Origin: an uncultured Candidatus Melainabacteria bacterium
Lineage (GTDB): Bacteria; Cyanobacteriota; Vampirovibrionia; LMEP-6097
Direction of reading: 5' to 3'
Assembly: GCA_937927525.1 (NCBI GenBank)
Contig: CALBDR010000067.1
Coordinates: forward strand, 1 to 8,181
Length of the DNA stretch: 8,181 nucleotides
This document shows, piece after piece, positions 1 to 6,769 of this stretch (the stretch's first letter is position 1; each line of letters opens with the position of its first letter). The notes under the pieces were generated by a model. That model was not told the DNA's origin. It searched no databases and saw only the letters and a program-made list of their open reading frames with translations. A program made the position numbers and the translations under genes.

Positions 1-125
1 TAAAAGGAAAAGACTTTATTAATGCTTATAAAGACTTATTAGAATATGGAATGCCTAAGCTTGCAAGGATTGAATCTAAAAAAGAATCTGAAAATAAGGA
101 AATACCTAAGATTGAATTTACCTAA
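1..125 (+). CDS. Terminase small subunit, C-terminal end (partial, 5' end outside window)
   Basis: An open frame enters from the left edge (first full codon at 3) and stops at TAA 123-125. It gives about 40 residues beginning KGKDFINAYKDLLEYGMPK and ending IPKIEFT. The stretch is helical and charged, with a lysine/glutamate-rich tail and a short terminal beta-like segment, as is common at the C-terminus of phage small terminase subunits. The main support is position: it lies directly before the large terminase gene and overlaps its likely start. In this family the small subunit binds the packaging site and regulates the large subunit, but the DNA-binding N-terminal half is not in the window. 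The identity is therefore inferred from context, while the reading frame itself is secure. Confidence 0.65.
   Translation, partial: KGKDFINAYKDLLEYGMPKLARIESKKESENKEIPKIEFT
96..101 (+). promoter_or_regulatory. Ribosome binding site supporting the TTG start of the large terminase
   Basis: AAGGAA lies 10 bases before TTG 112. The only upstream ATG in the frame (46) has no purine-rich site ahead of it and would overlap the small terminase by 80 bases. This favours TTG 112, which gives a protein beginning MNLPKPTDNQ, a typical short lead into the ATPase domain. Confidence 0.55.
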
Positions 126-1329
126 GCCTACAGATAACCAATTAAATGTTCTTTTGAGTAAAGCTCGAAGGATTATAGCTTATTGCGGGCGTAGAGGTGG
201 CAAGACTCATTTTTTAAAGTACAAAGCATTGGAAAGAGCAGTTAATTATCCTAATTCAGATATATTATATGTAGCTCCAACTTATAGGCAAGCAAAAGAA
301 TTGTTTTGGTATCCATTTAAGAGTATAGTACCTATTGAGTATATATCTAAAAAAAATGAAAGTTCATTGAAAATAGAATTTATTAATGGTTCAATAGTTA
401 GGGTTTATGGTGGTAGAAATTACGACTCTATGAGGGGTTTAGGTTTAGACCTAGCATTAGTTGATGAAACTAGCGATCAAAATGAAGAACTTTATAGAGA
501 AGTATTAAACCCAGCTTTAGCAGATAGGAAAGGTTCTATTGTGCTTGCTGGTACTCCTAAGGGCTTTGATTGGGTTTATGACTTAAAAGATAATGATGAA
601 TGGGAGTTTTATTCATGGACTACTTTAGAGGGTGGTCTAGTTGATAAAGAAGAAGTTGAAAGAGCTAAATTAGAATTAGACCCTAAAACATTTAGACAAG
701 AATATGAAGCATCATTTGAAAATTATTCAGGGATTATATTTCATGCCTTTTCAGATGAAAATGTAATAGAAAGACATTTTAAAAGCGGACTACCTACTAC
801 ATTGACTTATGATTTTAACGTAAATCCTATGAGTATATTAGTTATTCAGGAAGATCAAGGCAAGCATTATGTAGTTAAGGAATTTCAATTAGGTGATTCT
901 AATACCGAAGCAGCAACCTTAAGAGCGGTTCAATATTTAAAAGAAAATAATCATAGTGGAATTATATATGTAACTGGGGATAGTACTGGAAATAATAGAA
1001 GTACGATAGGAAGTCCAGGGAAGACTAATTACACTATCATAAGAGAAATATTACAGTCTAATGGATTTAATCCAGAAATATATACACCAAGAGTTAAATC
1101 AAAAGAAGACGCTTTTAACCTAACTAATGGAGCATTTAAAAACTATAAAGGTGAAATGAAGCTTTTTATAGATAAAAACTGCAATTATTTAATTAAGAAT
1201 TTAAAAAGAGTAACAAGGGAAGATTACGATAAAAAAGATCCTAAAGGTGTTACTCATATAGTGGATGCTTTGACTTATTATCCACATGCATATTTAAAAA
1301 ATAATAGGAATAGAATAAGTGTTGACTAA
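112..1329 (+). CDS. terL: Terminase large subunit (DNA packaging ATPase/nuclease)
   Basis: This is the motor that pumps DNA into the prohead and cuts the concatemer. With the TTG 112 start it is 405 residues; starting at ATG 46 would add 22. The N-terminal ATPase domain shows a Walker A motif GRRGGKT (about residues 26-32), a Walker B motif LALVDE (about 114-119) and a coupling AGT (about 146-148). The C-terminal RNase H-like nuclease domain shows the expected acidic residues in TYDFN (D about 234), TGDST (D about 290) and HIVDAL (D about 385). All catalytic positions are present, so the protein looks intact. It resembles the Terminase_6 type of large subunit. The start overlaps the small terminase end by 14 bases, and the 3' end overlaps the portal gene by 11 bases. 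The function is secure; the exact start is less so. Confidence 0.95.
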   Translation: MNLPKPTDNQLNVLLSKARRIIAYCGRRGGKTHFLKYKALERAVNYPNSDILYVAPTYRQAKELFWYPFKSIVPIEYISKKNESSLKIEFINGSIVRVYGGRNYDSMRGLGLDLALVDETSDQNEELYREVLNPALADRKGSIVLAGTPKGFDWVYDLKDNDEWEFYSWTTLEGGLVDKEEVERAKLELDPKTFRQEYEASFENYSGIIFHAFSDENVIERHFKSGLPTTLTYDFNVNPMSILVIQEDQGKHYVVKEFQLGDSNTEAATLRAVQYLKENNHSGIIYVTGDSTGNNRSTIGSPGKTNYTIIREILQSNGFNPEIYTPRVKSKEDAFNLTNGAFKNYKGEMKLFIDKNCNYLIKNLKRVTREDYDKKDPKGVTHIVDALTYYPHAYLKNNRNRISVD

Positions 1330-2806
1330 ACCAGTATATGATGAAGTATTTAATGCGGATTTTACACGAATTTGGCAAGGTTCAGACTTTGAAAATGAAG
1401 TTAGTGATTTAAGTCTTAAAAAAGCTTTATTGTCTTTTTATAGAGATACACCGAATGCAATAACATCAAGACGGGATTTGTTATATGCTAATTTAAAAGC
1501 TGGTTATTCAATTGACTCCGATAAGGATATATTAAGAAAATTTAAGTATAAATTAACTACTGATAACTCTTTATTTAAAAGAATAGTTAGAAACTTATGT
1601 GATTTGTATGGGCAGCCAGAAAGACTTGCAGATGACAGACTTCAAGATAGATATAATGAGATTGGGTTTAATCATGTACTTAATTCGGTGCATGAAGTTG
1701 CAAAGATTACAGGTGAATGTGCTATTAGACCTTATGTGAGTCAGGGTGAGCTTAATTATTATACTTACATGCCAGATAATTATAGATATAAAACAGATGA
1801 ATTAGGCAGCATTAATGAATTCTGGGTATCATATACAGTTAATCGTGAAACTAAGAAAATAGTAAATAATAATAGTGATATAAAAGCAGACTACGAAAAT
1901 AGGTATCAAGTTTGGACCGATAATGAGTTCAAAATCTTAGATGAAAATTATAGTATTATACCTCAAGAAGAAAATCCTGACAATATTAATCCTTATGGTT
2001 TTATACCTTTTGAGATATTAAGACTAGGTAATCCTACAGACTATCATGAAAATGAATATAACTATTGGAATTTAGCAGAGTTACAACTACTTGCAAATCA
2101 ATTAGACTTTATAACAGATGAAAATTTAATATATGGTACTATTGGGGTTTGGTTAGGAATTAATATTGATGGTGGTGAAACTGTTAAGCTAGGTTCAGGA
2201 AGGATTTACAAGGCTAAACACTTAGACAACGACATAATGCCTCCAACATTAGAGCATATAACGGCGCAAGCTCAATATATGGACCTAAGACAAGCTAAAG
2301 ATTCAATAGTAAGAGAAAAATTAAAGAATTTCGGACTCCCTAGCTCTATAATAGATGACAATAACCAATTGTCAGGTATTGCAATGAAAATAGATAGGAT
2401 GGAGTTAGAAGAAATAAGAGCAAAAGATGAAAGTATTTTAAAAGCATTTGAAAAAAGATTACACAAAAAAACTATTGATGTTTGTTCTATTGATGGAATA
2501 AACTATAATGATGAATTCAATATATCATACGTTAATCAGGACATAACAGACCCTAAACAAGACTTTGAATATAACGAGATGTTATTTAATAAAGGCTTTA
2601 TATCTTTATCTGAATTTGGTAGAAGATCGGGAATGAATGGTAGTGATGAGCAAATAAAGGAAACTATTTTAAACAATAAAGGAGACTTGAATGAGAGCGT
2701 CAGCACAAACGATGCAACAGATCAAGCACTTGGAACAGCAGGACGAGATGAACCAGTTGTTGCAACAATTAGTGAGCAACCAACGCAAACTAATGAAACA
2801 GAATAA
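1319..2806 (+). CDS. Portal protein, SPP1 gp6-like
   Basis: The portal forms the dodecameric ring at one capsid vertex through which DNA passes, and docks the terminase. At 495 residues it is close to the usual size of the SPP1 gp6 family. It has an N-terminal region with RRDLLYANLKAGY and FKRIVRNLCDLYGQP, a central wing with VHEVAKITGECAIRPYV, and a long helical segment around residues 330-390 that fits the stem and crown. The last 45 or so residues are a low-complexity Ser/Thr/Asn/Glu tail, probably flexible. It starts at GTG 1319 with AGGAA at 1306-1310 (8-base spacer); TTG 1322 is a possible alternative. The place between large terminase and scaffold is canonical. A second ORF is overprinted on its 3' end. 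Confidence 0.9.
   Translation: MLTKPVYDEVFNADFTRIWQGSDFENEVSDLSLKKALLSFYRDTPNAITSRRDLLYANLKAGYSIDSDKDILRKFKYKLTTDNSLFKRIVRNLCDLYGQPERLADDRLQDRYNEIGFNHVLNSVHEVAKITGECAIRPYVSQGELNYYTYMPDNYRYKTDELGSINEFWVSYTVNRETKKIVNNNSDIKADYENRYQVWTDNEFKILDENYSIIPQEENPDNINPYGFIPFEILRLGNPTDYHENEYNYWNLAELQLLANQLDFITDENLIYGTIGVWLGINIDGGETVKLGSGRIYKAKHLDNDIMPPTLEHITAQAQYMDLRQAKDSIVREKLKNFGLPSSIIDDNNQLSGIAMKIDRMELEEIRAKDESILKAFEKRLHKKTIDVCSIDGINYNDEFNISYVNQDITDPKQDFEYNEMLFNKGFISLSEFGRRSGMNGSDEQIKETILNNKGDLNESVSTNDATDQALGTAGRDEPVVATISEQPTQTNETE
2678..2684 (+). promoter_or_regulatory. Strong ribosome binding site inside the portal gene
   Basis: AAAGGAG lies six bases before ATG 2691, inside the portal coding sequence and out of its frame. 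It is one of the best Shine-Dalgarno matches in the window and is the main reason to take the overprinted 57-codon ORF seriously. Confidence 0.6.
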
Positions 2807-2864
2807 CGAGATGTTAAACTTAATGAGGGGCGGAGATGCCAACAAGAAAATCACTACTAGCTAA
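2691..2864 (+). CDS. Overprinted small coiled-coil protein bridging portal and scaffold genes (function unknown)
   Basis: This 57-codon ORF starts at ATG 2691 behind a near-perfect AAAGGAG site. It runs in the +1 frame over the last 116 bases of the portal gene, crosses the 29-base gap, and stops at TAA 2862-2864, inside the scaffold gene. The product is one long amphipathic helix rich in Gln, Asn and Met, with a heptad register M20, L27, L34, M41 and hydrophobic neighbours L24, V28, M35, L42 and M45. A short basic tail follows. By hand count, over the 38 codons shared with the portal, its frame has 24 G/C-ending codons, against 7 in the portal frame. The portal frame thus keeps the ordinary codon usage, and the small ORF looks overprinted on it. 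It may be a real head-assembly accessory or may mainly carry ribosomes to the scaffold start. I do not recognise a family. Confidence 0.5.
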   Translation: MRASAQTMQQIKHLEQQDEMNQLLQQLVSNQRKLMKQNNEMLNLMRGGDANKKITTS

Positions 2865-3444
2865 AGGATTAACAGAAGAGCAAATTGAAGCGCTTATTGA
2901 GGAAGGGGTTGAGGTAACAAATCCAGAGCCAACAATTGATGAAATGAAACAAGATTATGAAGGCGCTCAAAAGAGAATAAAAGAACTCAATAAGGAAAAT
3001 GAAAAATATCGTAAAAAAGCCAAGGAATTAGAAGAACTAAATACAGAGCTTAAAGGTAAATTAGATTCTTTTGATGAGGATTTAACTAACACAAAACAAG
3101 AAAAAGATACTAAGGAAAATGAATTGACACAATATAAATCAAGATTAGAAGAATTAGAGCAAGCTATTAAAGAGCGTGATGACTTAAAAGCCAGGTTAGA
3201 GTCTTTTGAGATAAAAGAACAAAATCAAAGAGAAAAATTACTTTCTAATCTACCAGAAGAAAAACGTGAAAAGTTTAAAAATTTAGATATTGAGATAATA
3301 GAAGAATTTATAAATACTCCAAGCAATTCATTAGGTATCAAAAAACCAGCTCTAGAACAACCAAAAGTAGAATTAGAAACTTTTGAAGATAGAGTTAAAG
3401 CACCTTACATAAGTAAGACAAATAAACCTAAATTTATTCATTAA
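2836..3444 (+). CDS. Capsid scaffolding protein (GP20-like)
   Basis: Scaffold proteins guide the coat protein into a closed prohead and then leave. This 202-residue protein is very highly charged. It opens with a short helical motif KGLTEEQIEALIEEG, typical of GP20-type scaffolds of Gram-positive phages. A long Lys/Glu coiled coil follows (about residues 35-135), then a second helix near 140-160, and a C-terminal tail ETFEDRVKAPYI ending in basic residues, the part that in scaffolds usually touches the capsid protein. It starts at ATG 2836 with GAGGGG at 2825-2830 (5-base spacer) and lies immediately before the major capsid gene. No protease domain is present, so removal is presumably by exit or by a protease encoded elsewhere. 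Sequence similarity in this class is weak, so the call rests on composition, length and position. Confidence 0.8.
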   Translation: MPTRKSLLAKGLTEEQIEALIEEGVEVTNPEPTIDEMKQDYEGAQKRIKELNKENEKYRKKAKELEELNTELKGKLDSFDEDLTNTKQEKDTKENELTQYKSRLEELEQAIKERDDLKARLESFEIKEQNQREKLLSNLPEEKREKFKNLDIEIIEEFINTPSNSLGIKKPALEQPKVELETFEDRVKAPYISKTNKPKFIH

Positions 3445-3457
3445 GGAGAATATATAA

Positions 3458-4378
3458 ATGGCATATCCAATACAATGGAGCGGCTACTTTCAAGACGCTC
3501 TAACTAGAAAAAATACTATCTATTCGCAAGGATTAGTTAGTACTACATTCGTGCCAGTAAATGAAGTTGCTGGTGAAATTAGCGAAAGATGGTATAATGA
3601 TGACTTAGAGTCAGTTGTAACTCATACTAGAATAGCATCGGATTCAACTACAGTAACAGCAGGCGCGTTAACATCAGATGTTGAAAAGCATGCAGTATAC
3701 CAATCAGGATTTGGTATGAAAGAAGCGCAATTTGATGCGATTAGAAAAGGATCATCAGGTATTGATGGTGCTATCACTCAAATCGCAGATACTGCAATTA
3801 GAGACGATCAAACAATCATGAAGGCTGTTATGGATGGAGTTTTTGCTACAGCTTTAAACTCTAGTCACTATACTGACTTTTCAGGTTCTGCAATTTCAGG
3901 AAAATTATTTAATGAGCTTGCATGGGATTCATTAGGTGAAGCAGCCGACGAGTTAACAACTATTGTAATGCACTCAAATACAATGAGAAAACTATCTAAT
4001 GTTATGGGTTATGATGAAGCGGAGAAATTTGGTATCGCAGCTGCAGGACTTGTAAGAGTATTAAATGGTTTAAGAGTTGTTATTAATGATACAGTTTGCG
4101 CAGCATCATCAAACAAATATCCAGTATATTTAAGCGGTGATAATGCTTTATTTACTGAATATCATGAAAACCTAAGAATCTTAGAAGATGATAAACCAGC
4201 GGTAGGCGGTGGAACAAAAGAATATTATGTATATAGAACTGCTAAGTATGGAGTTAATGGTGTAGGATGGGCTTCAAGTTCAGCTCCAACATCAGATTCA
4301 GACTTACAAACAGGTTCAAATTGGACTAAAAAATTAGATAATAAACAAATTTTATTACTAAAAGCGGATGTATCATAA
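3458..4378 (+). CDS. Major capsid protein (HK97-fold coat protein)
   Basis: This 306-residue protein would form the icosahedral shell. Starting MAYPIQWSGYFQDA, it shows the pattern of HK97-fold coat proteins that use a separate scaffold. There is a short N-arm, then a Thr/Ser-rich beta region that fits the E-loop (about residues 50-75). The long spine helix region follows (about 90-130, with IADTAIRDDQTIMKAVMDG). Next come P-domain and A-domain segments with TTIVMHSNTMRKLS and GLRVVINDTV. There is no long N-terminal delta domain, in keeping with the free scaffold gene upstream. A strong AAGGAG (3443-3448) overlaps the scaffold stop, with a 9-base spacer, and fits high expression. The stop overlaps the ATG of the next gene (TAATG). 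The identity rests on size, position after the scaffold and residue pattern. Confidence 0.88.
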   Translation: MAYPIQWSGYFQDALTRKNTIYSQGLVSTTFVPVNEVAGEISERWYNDDLESVVTHTRIASDSTTVTAGALTSDVEKHAVYQSGFGMKEAQFDAIRKGSSGIDGAITQIADTAIRDDQTIMKAVMDGVFATALNSSHYTDFSGSAISGKLFNELAWDSLGEAADELTTIVMHSNTMRKLSNVMGYDEAEKFGIAAAGLVRVLNGLRVVINDTVCAASSNKYPVYLSGDNALFTEYHENLRILEDDKPAVGGGTKEYYVYRTAKYGVNGVGWASSSAPTSDSDLQTGSNWTKKLDNKQILLLKADVS

Positions 4379-4764
4379 TGAAAAGAATAGTATTAGCATT
4401 ATCAATGATCGCTCTTATAACTTATTCGTTATTTGCTTATAGTAGAACTGTAGTTAACTCATGGTATTCAACAACTGATACAAGCACTTACGATTTAGAT
4501 ATTGAATTAGATCGTTATCACTATGTATATCTTGAAACTTACTTGACTGGTTCAGGATATGTAAAAACAGATGTACAAGCATATATTGGAGATCAATGGG
4601 TAACTGTATTGGATGATGACTCTACAGGGGCAGAATATGGACAAATCACAATTAAAAATCCAGATTCATTACTTGTAACTGGAGATAAATTAAGACTTGT
4701 TAATATTACTACTGTTTCAAGTGGTACTGTTACATTAGACCAATCAATTACAGGACAAAAATAA
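4378..4764 (+). CDS. Small beta-rich protein with N-terminal signal sequence, next to capsid gene (possible decoration or exported protein)
   Basis: I do not recognise a family. The 128-residue product starts MKRIVLALSMIALITYSLFA: two basic residues, a hydrophobic core over about residues 4-20, then a polar stretch, which is a classic Sec signal or membrane-anchor pattern. There is no lipobox cysteine; cleavage after A20 or S22 is possible. The remaining 106 or so residues are Thr/Ser/Tyr/Asp-rich with alternating hydrophobics, suggesting a beta sandwich. The start is the TAATG overlap with the capsid stop, with no clear Shine-Dalgarno, so translation is probably coupled to the capsid gene. 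No in-frame start downstream would remove the hydrophobic segment cleanly. Genes directly after the capsid gene often encode head decoration proteins, but those normally lack signal sequences. A decoration protein with a hydrophobic arm and a protein exported during infection are both open. Confidence 0.6.
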   Translation: MKRIVLALSMIALITYSLFAYSRTVVNSWYSTTDTSTYDLDIELDRYHYVYLETYLTGSGYVKTDVQAYIGDQWVTVLDDDSTGAEYGQITIKNPDSLLVTGDKLRLVNITTVSSGTVTLDQSITGQK

Positions 4765-5163
4765 ATGTTTAGTTCATTAGAAGCCGACTCTAATTATATG
4801 AGAGCCTTTGATGAAGTGATGTTAAATGCTACTTCATATCCATCTATTGAAACAATAAAAAAAGATATTGCAAAGGTGGATTTGAAAACTGATATAATTA
4901 GACATTTTAGACTTGAAAATAAAACAGATAAAGACGATAGAATAGACACTTTAAGCAGCACTTATCAAACTGAATTTGAAAGGGCTTTAGCTTTAAGACA
5001 ACTATTTTATATATTCTTTGAAAGGGGTGGGGAGTTAGGTACAAAAGACTATGAAAGAACAAAGACTTTTGAAAGACTTTACACTCAAGAAGTAAATTCA
5101 TGGCAAAGAATAAAAGACTCAAATAATACTAATTCTGGTTTTGATGATATTATAAGAGCTTAA
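4765..5163 (+). CDS. Head-tail connector protein (adaptor, SPP1 gp15/HK97 gp6-like by position)
   Basis: This 132-residue protein is mostly alpha-helical and soluble, with charged helices around KKDIAKVDLKTDIIRHFRLE and ERALALRQLFYIFFERGGE. Helical proteins of this size, between the capsid and neck genes, are usually the adaptor ring that sits under the portal and starts the neck after packaging. It starts at ATG 4765 directly after the previous stop, with AGGA at 4752-4755 (9-base spacer). The next gene begins one base after its stop. The call is based on position, size and helical character; no diagnostic motif is visible. Confidence 0.65.
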   Translation: MFSSLEADSNYMRAFDEVMLNATSYPSIETIKKDIAKVDLKTDIIRHFRLENKTDKDDRIDTLSSTYQTEFERALALRQLFYIFFERGGELGTKDYERTKTFERLYTQEVNSWQRIKDSNNTNSGFDDIIRA

Positions 5164-5164
5164 A

Positions 5165-5704
5165 ATGGCAATTAAAATTAATAACCTAGACTTAAATAGA
5201 ATGACTCAAAGCTTAGAGTCTATATCTAATAATTTAACTATTGAGACTAAAATCAAAGGCTTGCAAGCCGTAGGTAAAGAGGCAATAAGATTAATTAGAG
5301 ATAGGACTCGTAGAGGTATTGACAGAGAAGGTAAGAGAATACCAGCTTTAACAAGAAATTATAGGCAAGCTAAACTAAATATGATAAGAGGAAAGTGGAG
5401 ATTTCCAAGAGGACCACGAGACTCGCAATTTAGAGCAAAATCAGTACCTAATCATGGACGATTAACTGGTCATTTCTTTGGTAAAATGGGCTGGGTTATA
5501 AGCCAGGGTAAACTAATCTTAGTTTTGAAAGATAACTTAGCTAAAAATAAAGCTAAATGGTTAGAAAGCACTAAAGGAAAAGCCCGCAATGGCAGATCAT
5601 ACAGTAAAAGATCACGTAAAATATGGGGTTTAGCTGATCCTAACACAAATCAAGGCAGAAAAGAAAGAGAAGCATTAAGAAAAGCATTTTTTGAGGCAAT
5701 ATGA
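5165..5704 (+). CDS. Neck/tail-completion protein (virion morphogenesis, HK97 gp10-like)
   Basis: The 179-residue, strongly basic protein carries the pattern of phage virion-morphogenesis/neck proteins. A helix is followed by IRDRTRRGIDREGKRIP (about residues 44-60), matching the 'R..T..G.D..G..' block, then LTRNYRQAK, then GRLTGHFFGKM (about 98-108), matching the usual 'LTG.m..s' segment. KIWGLAD follows near the C-terminus (about 152-158), with a final helix. Such proteins sit at the head-tail interface and are needed to join finished tails to filled heads. Its Shine-Dalgarno is weak (AAGAG at 5154-5158), so coupling to the upstream connector gene is likely. The stop overlaps the next start in ATGA (5701-5704). 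Confidence 0.8.
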   Translation: MAIKINNLDLNRMTQSLESISNNLTIETKIKGLQAVGKEAIRLIRDRTRRGIDREGKRIPALTRNYRQAKLNMIRGKWRFPRGPRDSQFRAKSVPNHGRLTGHFFGKMGWVISQGKLILVLKDNLAKNKAKWLESTKGKARNGRSYSKRSRKIWGLADPNTNQGRKEREALRKAFFEAI

Positions 5705-6096
5705 CAACTTTATCGCAAATTAAAAGCCGTATAGCAACCTTAGAGAGCATTTCAGAGCTTAAGGTAACTAATTATATAGGTTATGACTTTGAAGACATTG
5801 AGGCCAATAAAGGTATTGGTCATGATGAAATAGCTATAGTTTATGAAGGTGAAACTCCAGAAATACAATTAATGGATGGAGATCACCAAAATGAAGTTGA
5901 AAAAATAGCTATTTACATAACAAGTATTGATGATGTTATTCAAAATGCTAGGGAATTGGCTAGAGGTTTATCCGGTTATACTTTTCAAGACGATTTATCG
6001 GAATATAAAACACTTTATTATATAGGCACAACTCCTATAGCTAGAGTTGGCTCTAATGAACAAACTTTAAGACTAGATTTTGAGTGCAAAAATTGA
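5701..6096 (+). CDS. Tail terminator protein (SPP1 gp17/lambda gpU-like by position)
   Basis: This 131-residue alpha/beta protein has an N-terminal helix (LSQIKSRIATLESI). Beta segments follow (VTNYIGYDFEDI, EIAIVYEGETPEIQL, KIAIYITS), then a helix (VIQNARELARGLSG) and a C-terminal strand (QTLRLDFEC). That size and order suit the protein that caps the growing tail and makes the tail side of the head-tail joint. It starts at ATG 5701 with GAGG at 5693-5696 and overlaps the neck gene by four bases. It ends with TGA 6094-6096, showing that TGA is a stop here. The glycosyltransferase start overlaps its last 17 bases. No specific motif proves the role. Confidence 0.65.
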   Translation: MTTLSQIKSRIATLESISELKVTNYIGYDFEDIEANKGIGHDEIAIVYEGETPEIQLMDGDHQNEVEKIAIYITSIDDVIQNARELARGLSGYTFQDDLSEYKTLYYIGTTPIARVGSNEQTLRLDFECKN

Positions 6097-6769
6097 TGTA
6101 TGGAAAACTTTGAAAGACCGAGAAAAACAGAGGTTAAAACCTGAACCTTTATTATCTGTTTGTATAATAACTCAAGATCCAAATGAGATAATAATGAACT
6201 TTCCAGATTGGGTACAATTAGTAATAGGAGTTAATGGAAAAAGTGACTCTTATCATTCTAAAGTAGATGTATCAGAAAATGGGAGCAAATTAATAACAAT
6301 CGGGTGGGATAAATTCTCTTTTGCTAAGGTCCGTAATATGACTTGTCAACATGCAGACGGTTTATATACCATGCAATTAGATACCGATGAGGACTTTAGA
6401 CATTGGGATGAATTAAAACAGTTATTAGAAAACAATCAAGATATTGAGGCTTTTACGGTTTCGGTAATATCAATGACTCAAGATTATGAATTAATTAACA
6501 CTCGCTCTAATAGGATATTCAAAACTGGATATAAATACTGGGGGGCGGTTCACGAAACTATTGATATTGATTTAGATAAGCATAATAAAAAAGCAGTTAA
6601 TACAGCTTTAAGAATTAATCATTATGGATATTTTACAGATAATGAAGGTATTTTAAATAAGCTAAGAAGAAATTTAAAACTGTTTGAAGATAATTATGAG
6701 CTATTTCAATATGAATATTACAGAAAAAAATATGTAGAAACTATTAATAAATTAAAGGAATTTGAATAA
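6080..6769 (+). CDS. Family 2-type glycosyltransferase within the tail module
   Basis: This 229-residue protein shows the GT-A fold pattern of family 2 glycosyltransferases. LLSVCIITQD (about residues 24-33) fits the first strand of the nucleotide-sugar site. WVQLVIGVNGKSDSY (about 44-58) takes the place of the usual 'iivD.gStD.t'. FSFAKVRNMTCQHADGLY (about 79-96) matches 'fs.aRN....a.g'. LDTDED (about 100-105) is the DXD metal site. NRIFKTGYKYWGAVHETI (about 144-161) matches the 'R.fr....y.G.vHE' block, and INHYGY is near 179-184. All key positions are present, so it is probably active. Sugar and acceptor cannot be read. It lacks the TPR extension of many bacterial relatives. The likely start is TTG 6080 (TTG 6110 is an alternative); neither has a strong Shine-Dalgarno. 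It overlaps both neighbours, so it is built into the structural operon. The acceptor may be a virion protein. Confidence 0.85.
   Translation: MSAKIDVWKTLKDREKQRLKPEPLLSVCIITQDPNEIIMNFPDWVQLVIGVNGKSDSYHSKVDVSENGSKLITIGWDKFSFAKVRNMTCQHADGLYTMQLDTDEDFRHWDELKQLLENNQDIEAFTVSVISMTQDYELINTRSNRIFKTGYKYWGAVHETIDIDLDKHNKKAVNTALRINHYGYFTDNEGILNKLRRNLKLFEDNYELFQYEYYRKKYVETINKLKEFE

Noticed and set aside
1270..1298. TTGACT plus TATTTA before the portal gene
   Set aside because: The spacing is 15 bases, both boxes are imperfect, and it overlaps the conserved C-terminal nuclease motif of the large terminase. Chance occurrence in AT-rich coding DNA is more likely.
2272..2466. Reverse-strand open frame inside the portal gene
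   Set aside because: It lies wholly within a secure gene, has no ribosome site, and its Ser/Ile/Phe-rich composition is what the antisense of AT-rich helical coding sequence gives. The same holds for the reverse frames at 2669-2854, 4907-5122, 6744-6941, 7686-7922 and 7808-8029.
3124..3152. TTGACA followed by an AT-rich stretch, resembling a sigma-70 promoter in the scaffold gene
   Set aside because: The -10 position at the right spacing reads TAGAAG or AGAAGA, a poor match, and it lies in the middle of a coding region with no gene start nearby. No convincing promoter was found anywhere in the window.
6080..6769. Glycosyltransferase as an independently expressed moron (lysogenic conversion gene)
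   Set aside because: There is no promoter or terminator of its own. It overlaps both flanking genes and has the same strand and base composition, so it looks like part of the late operon.
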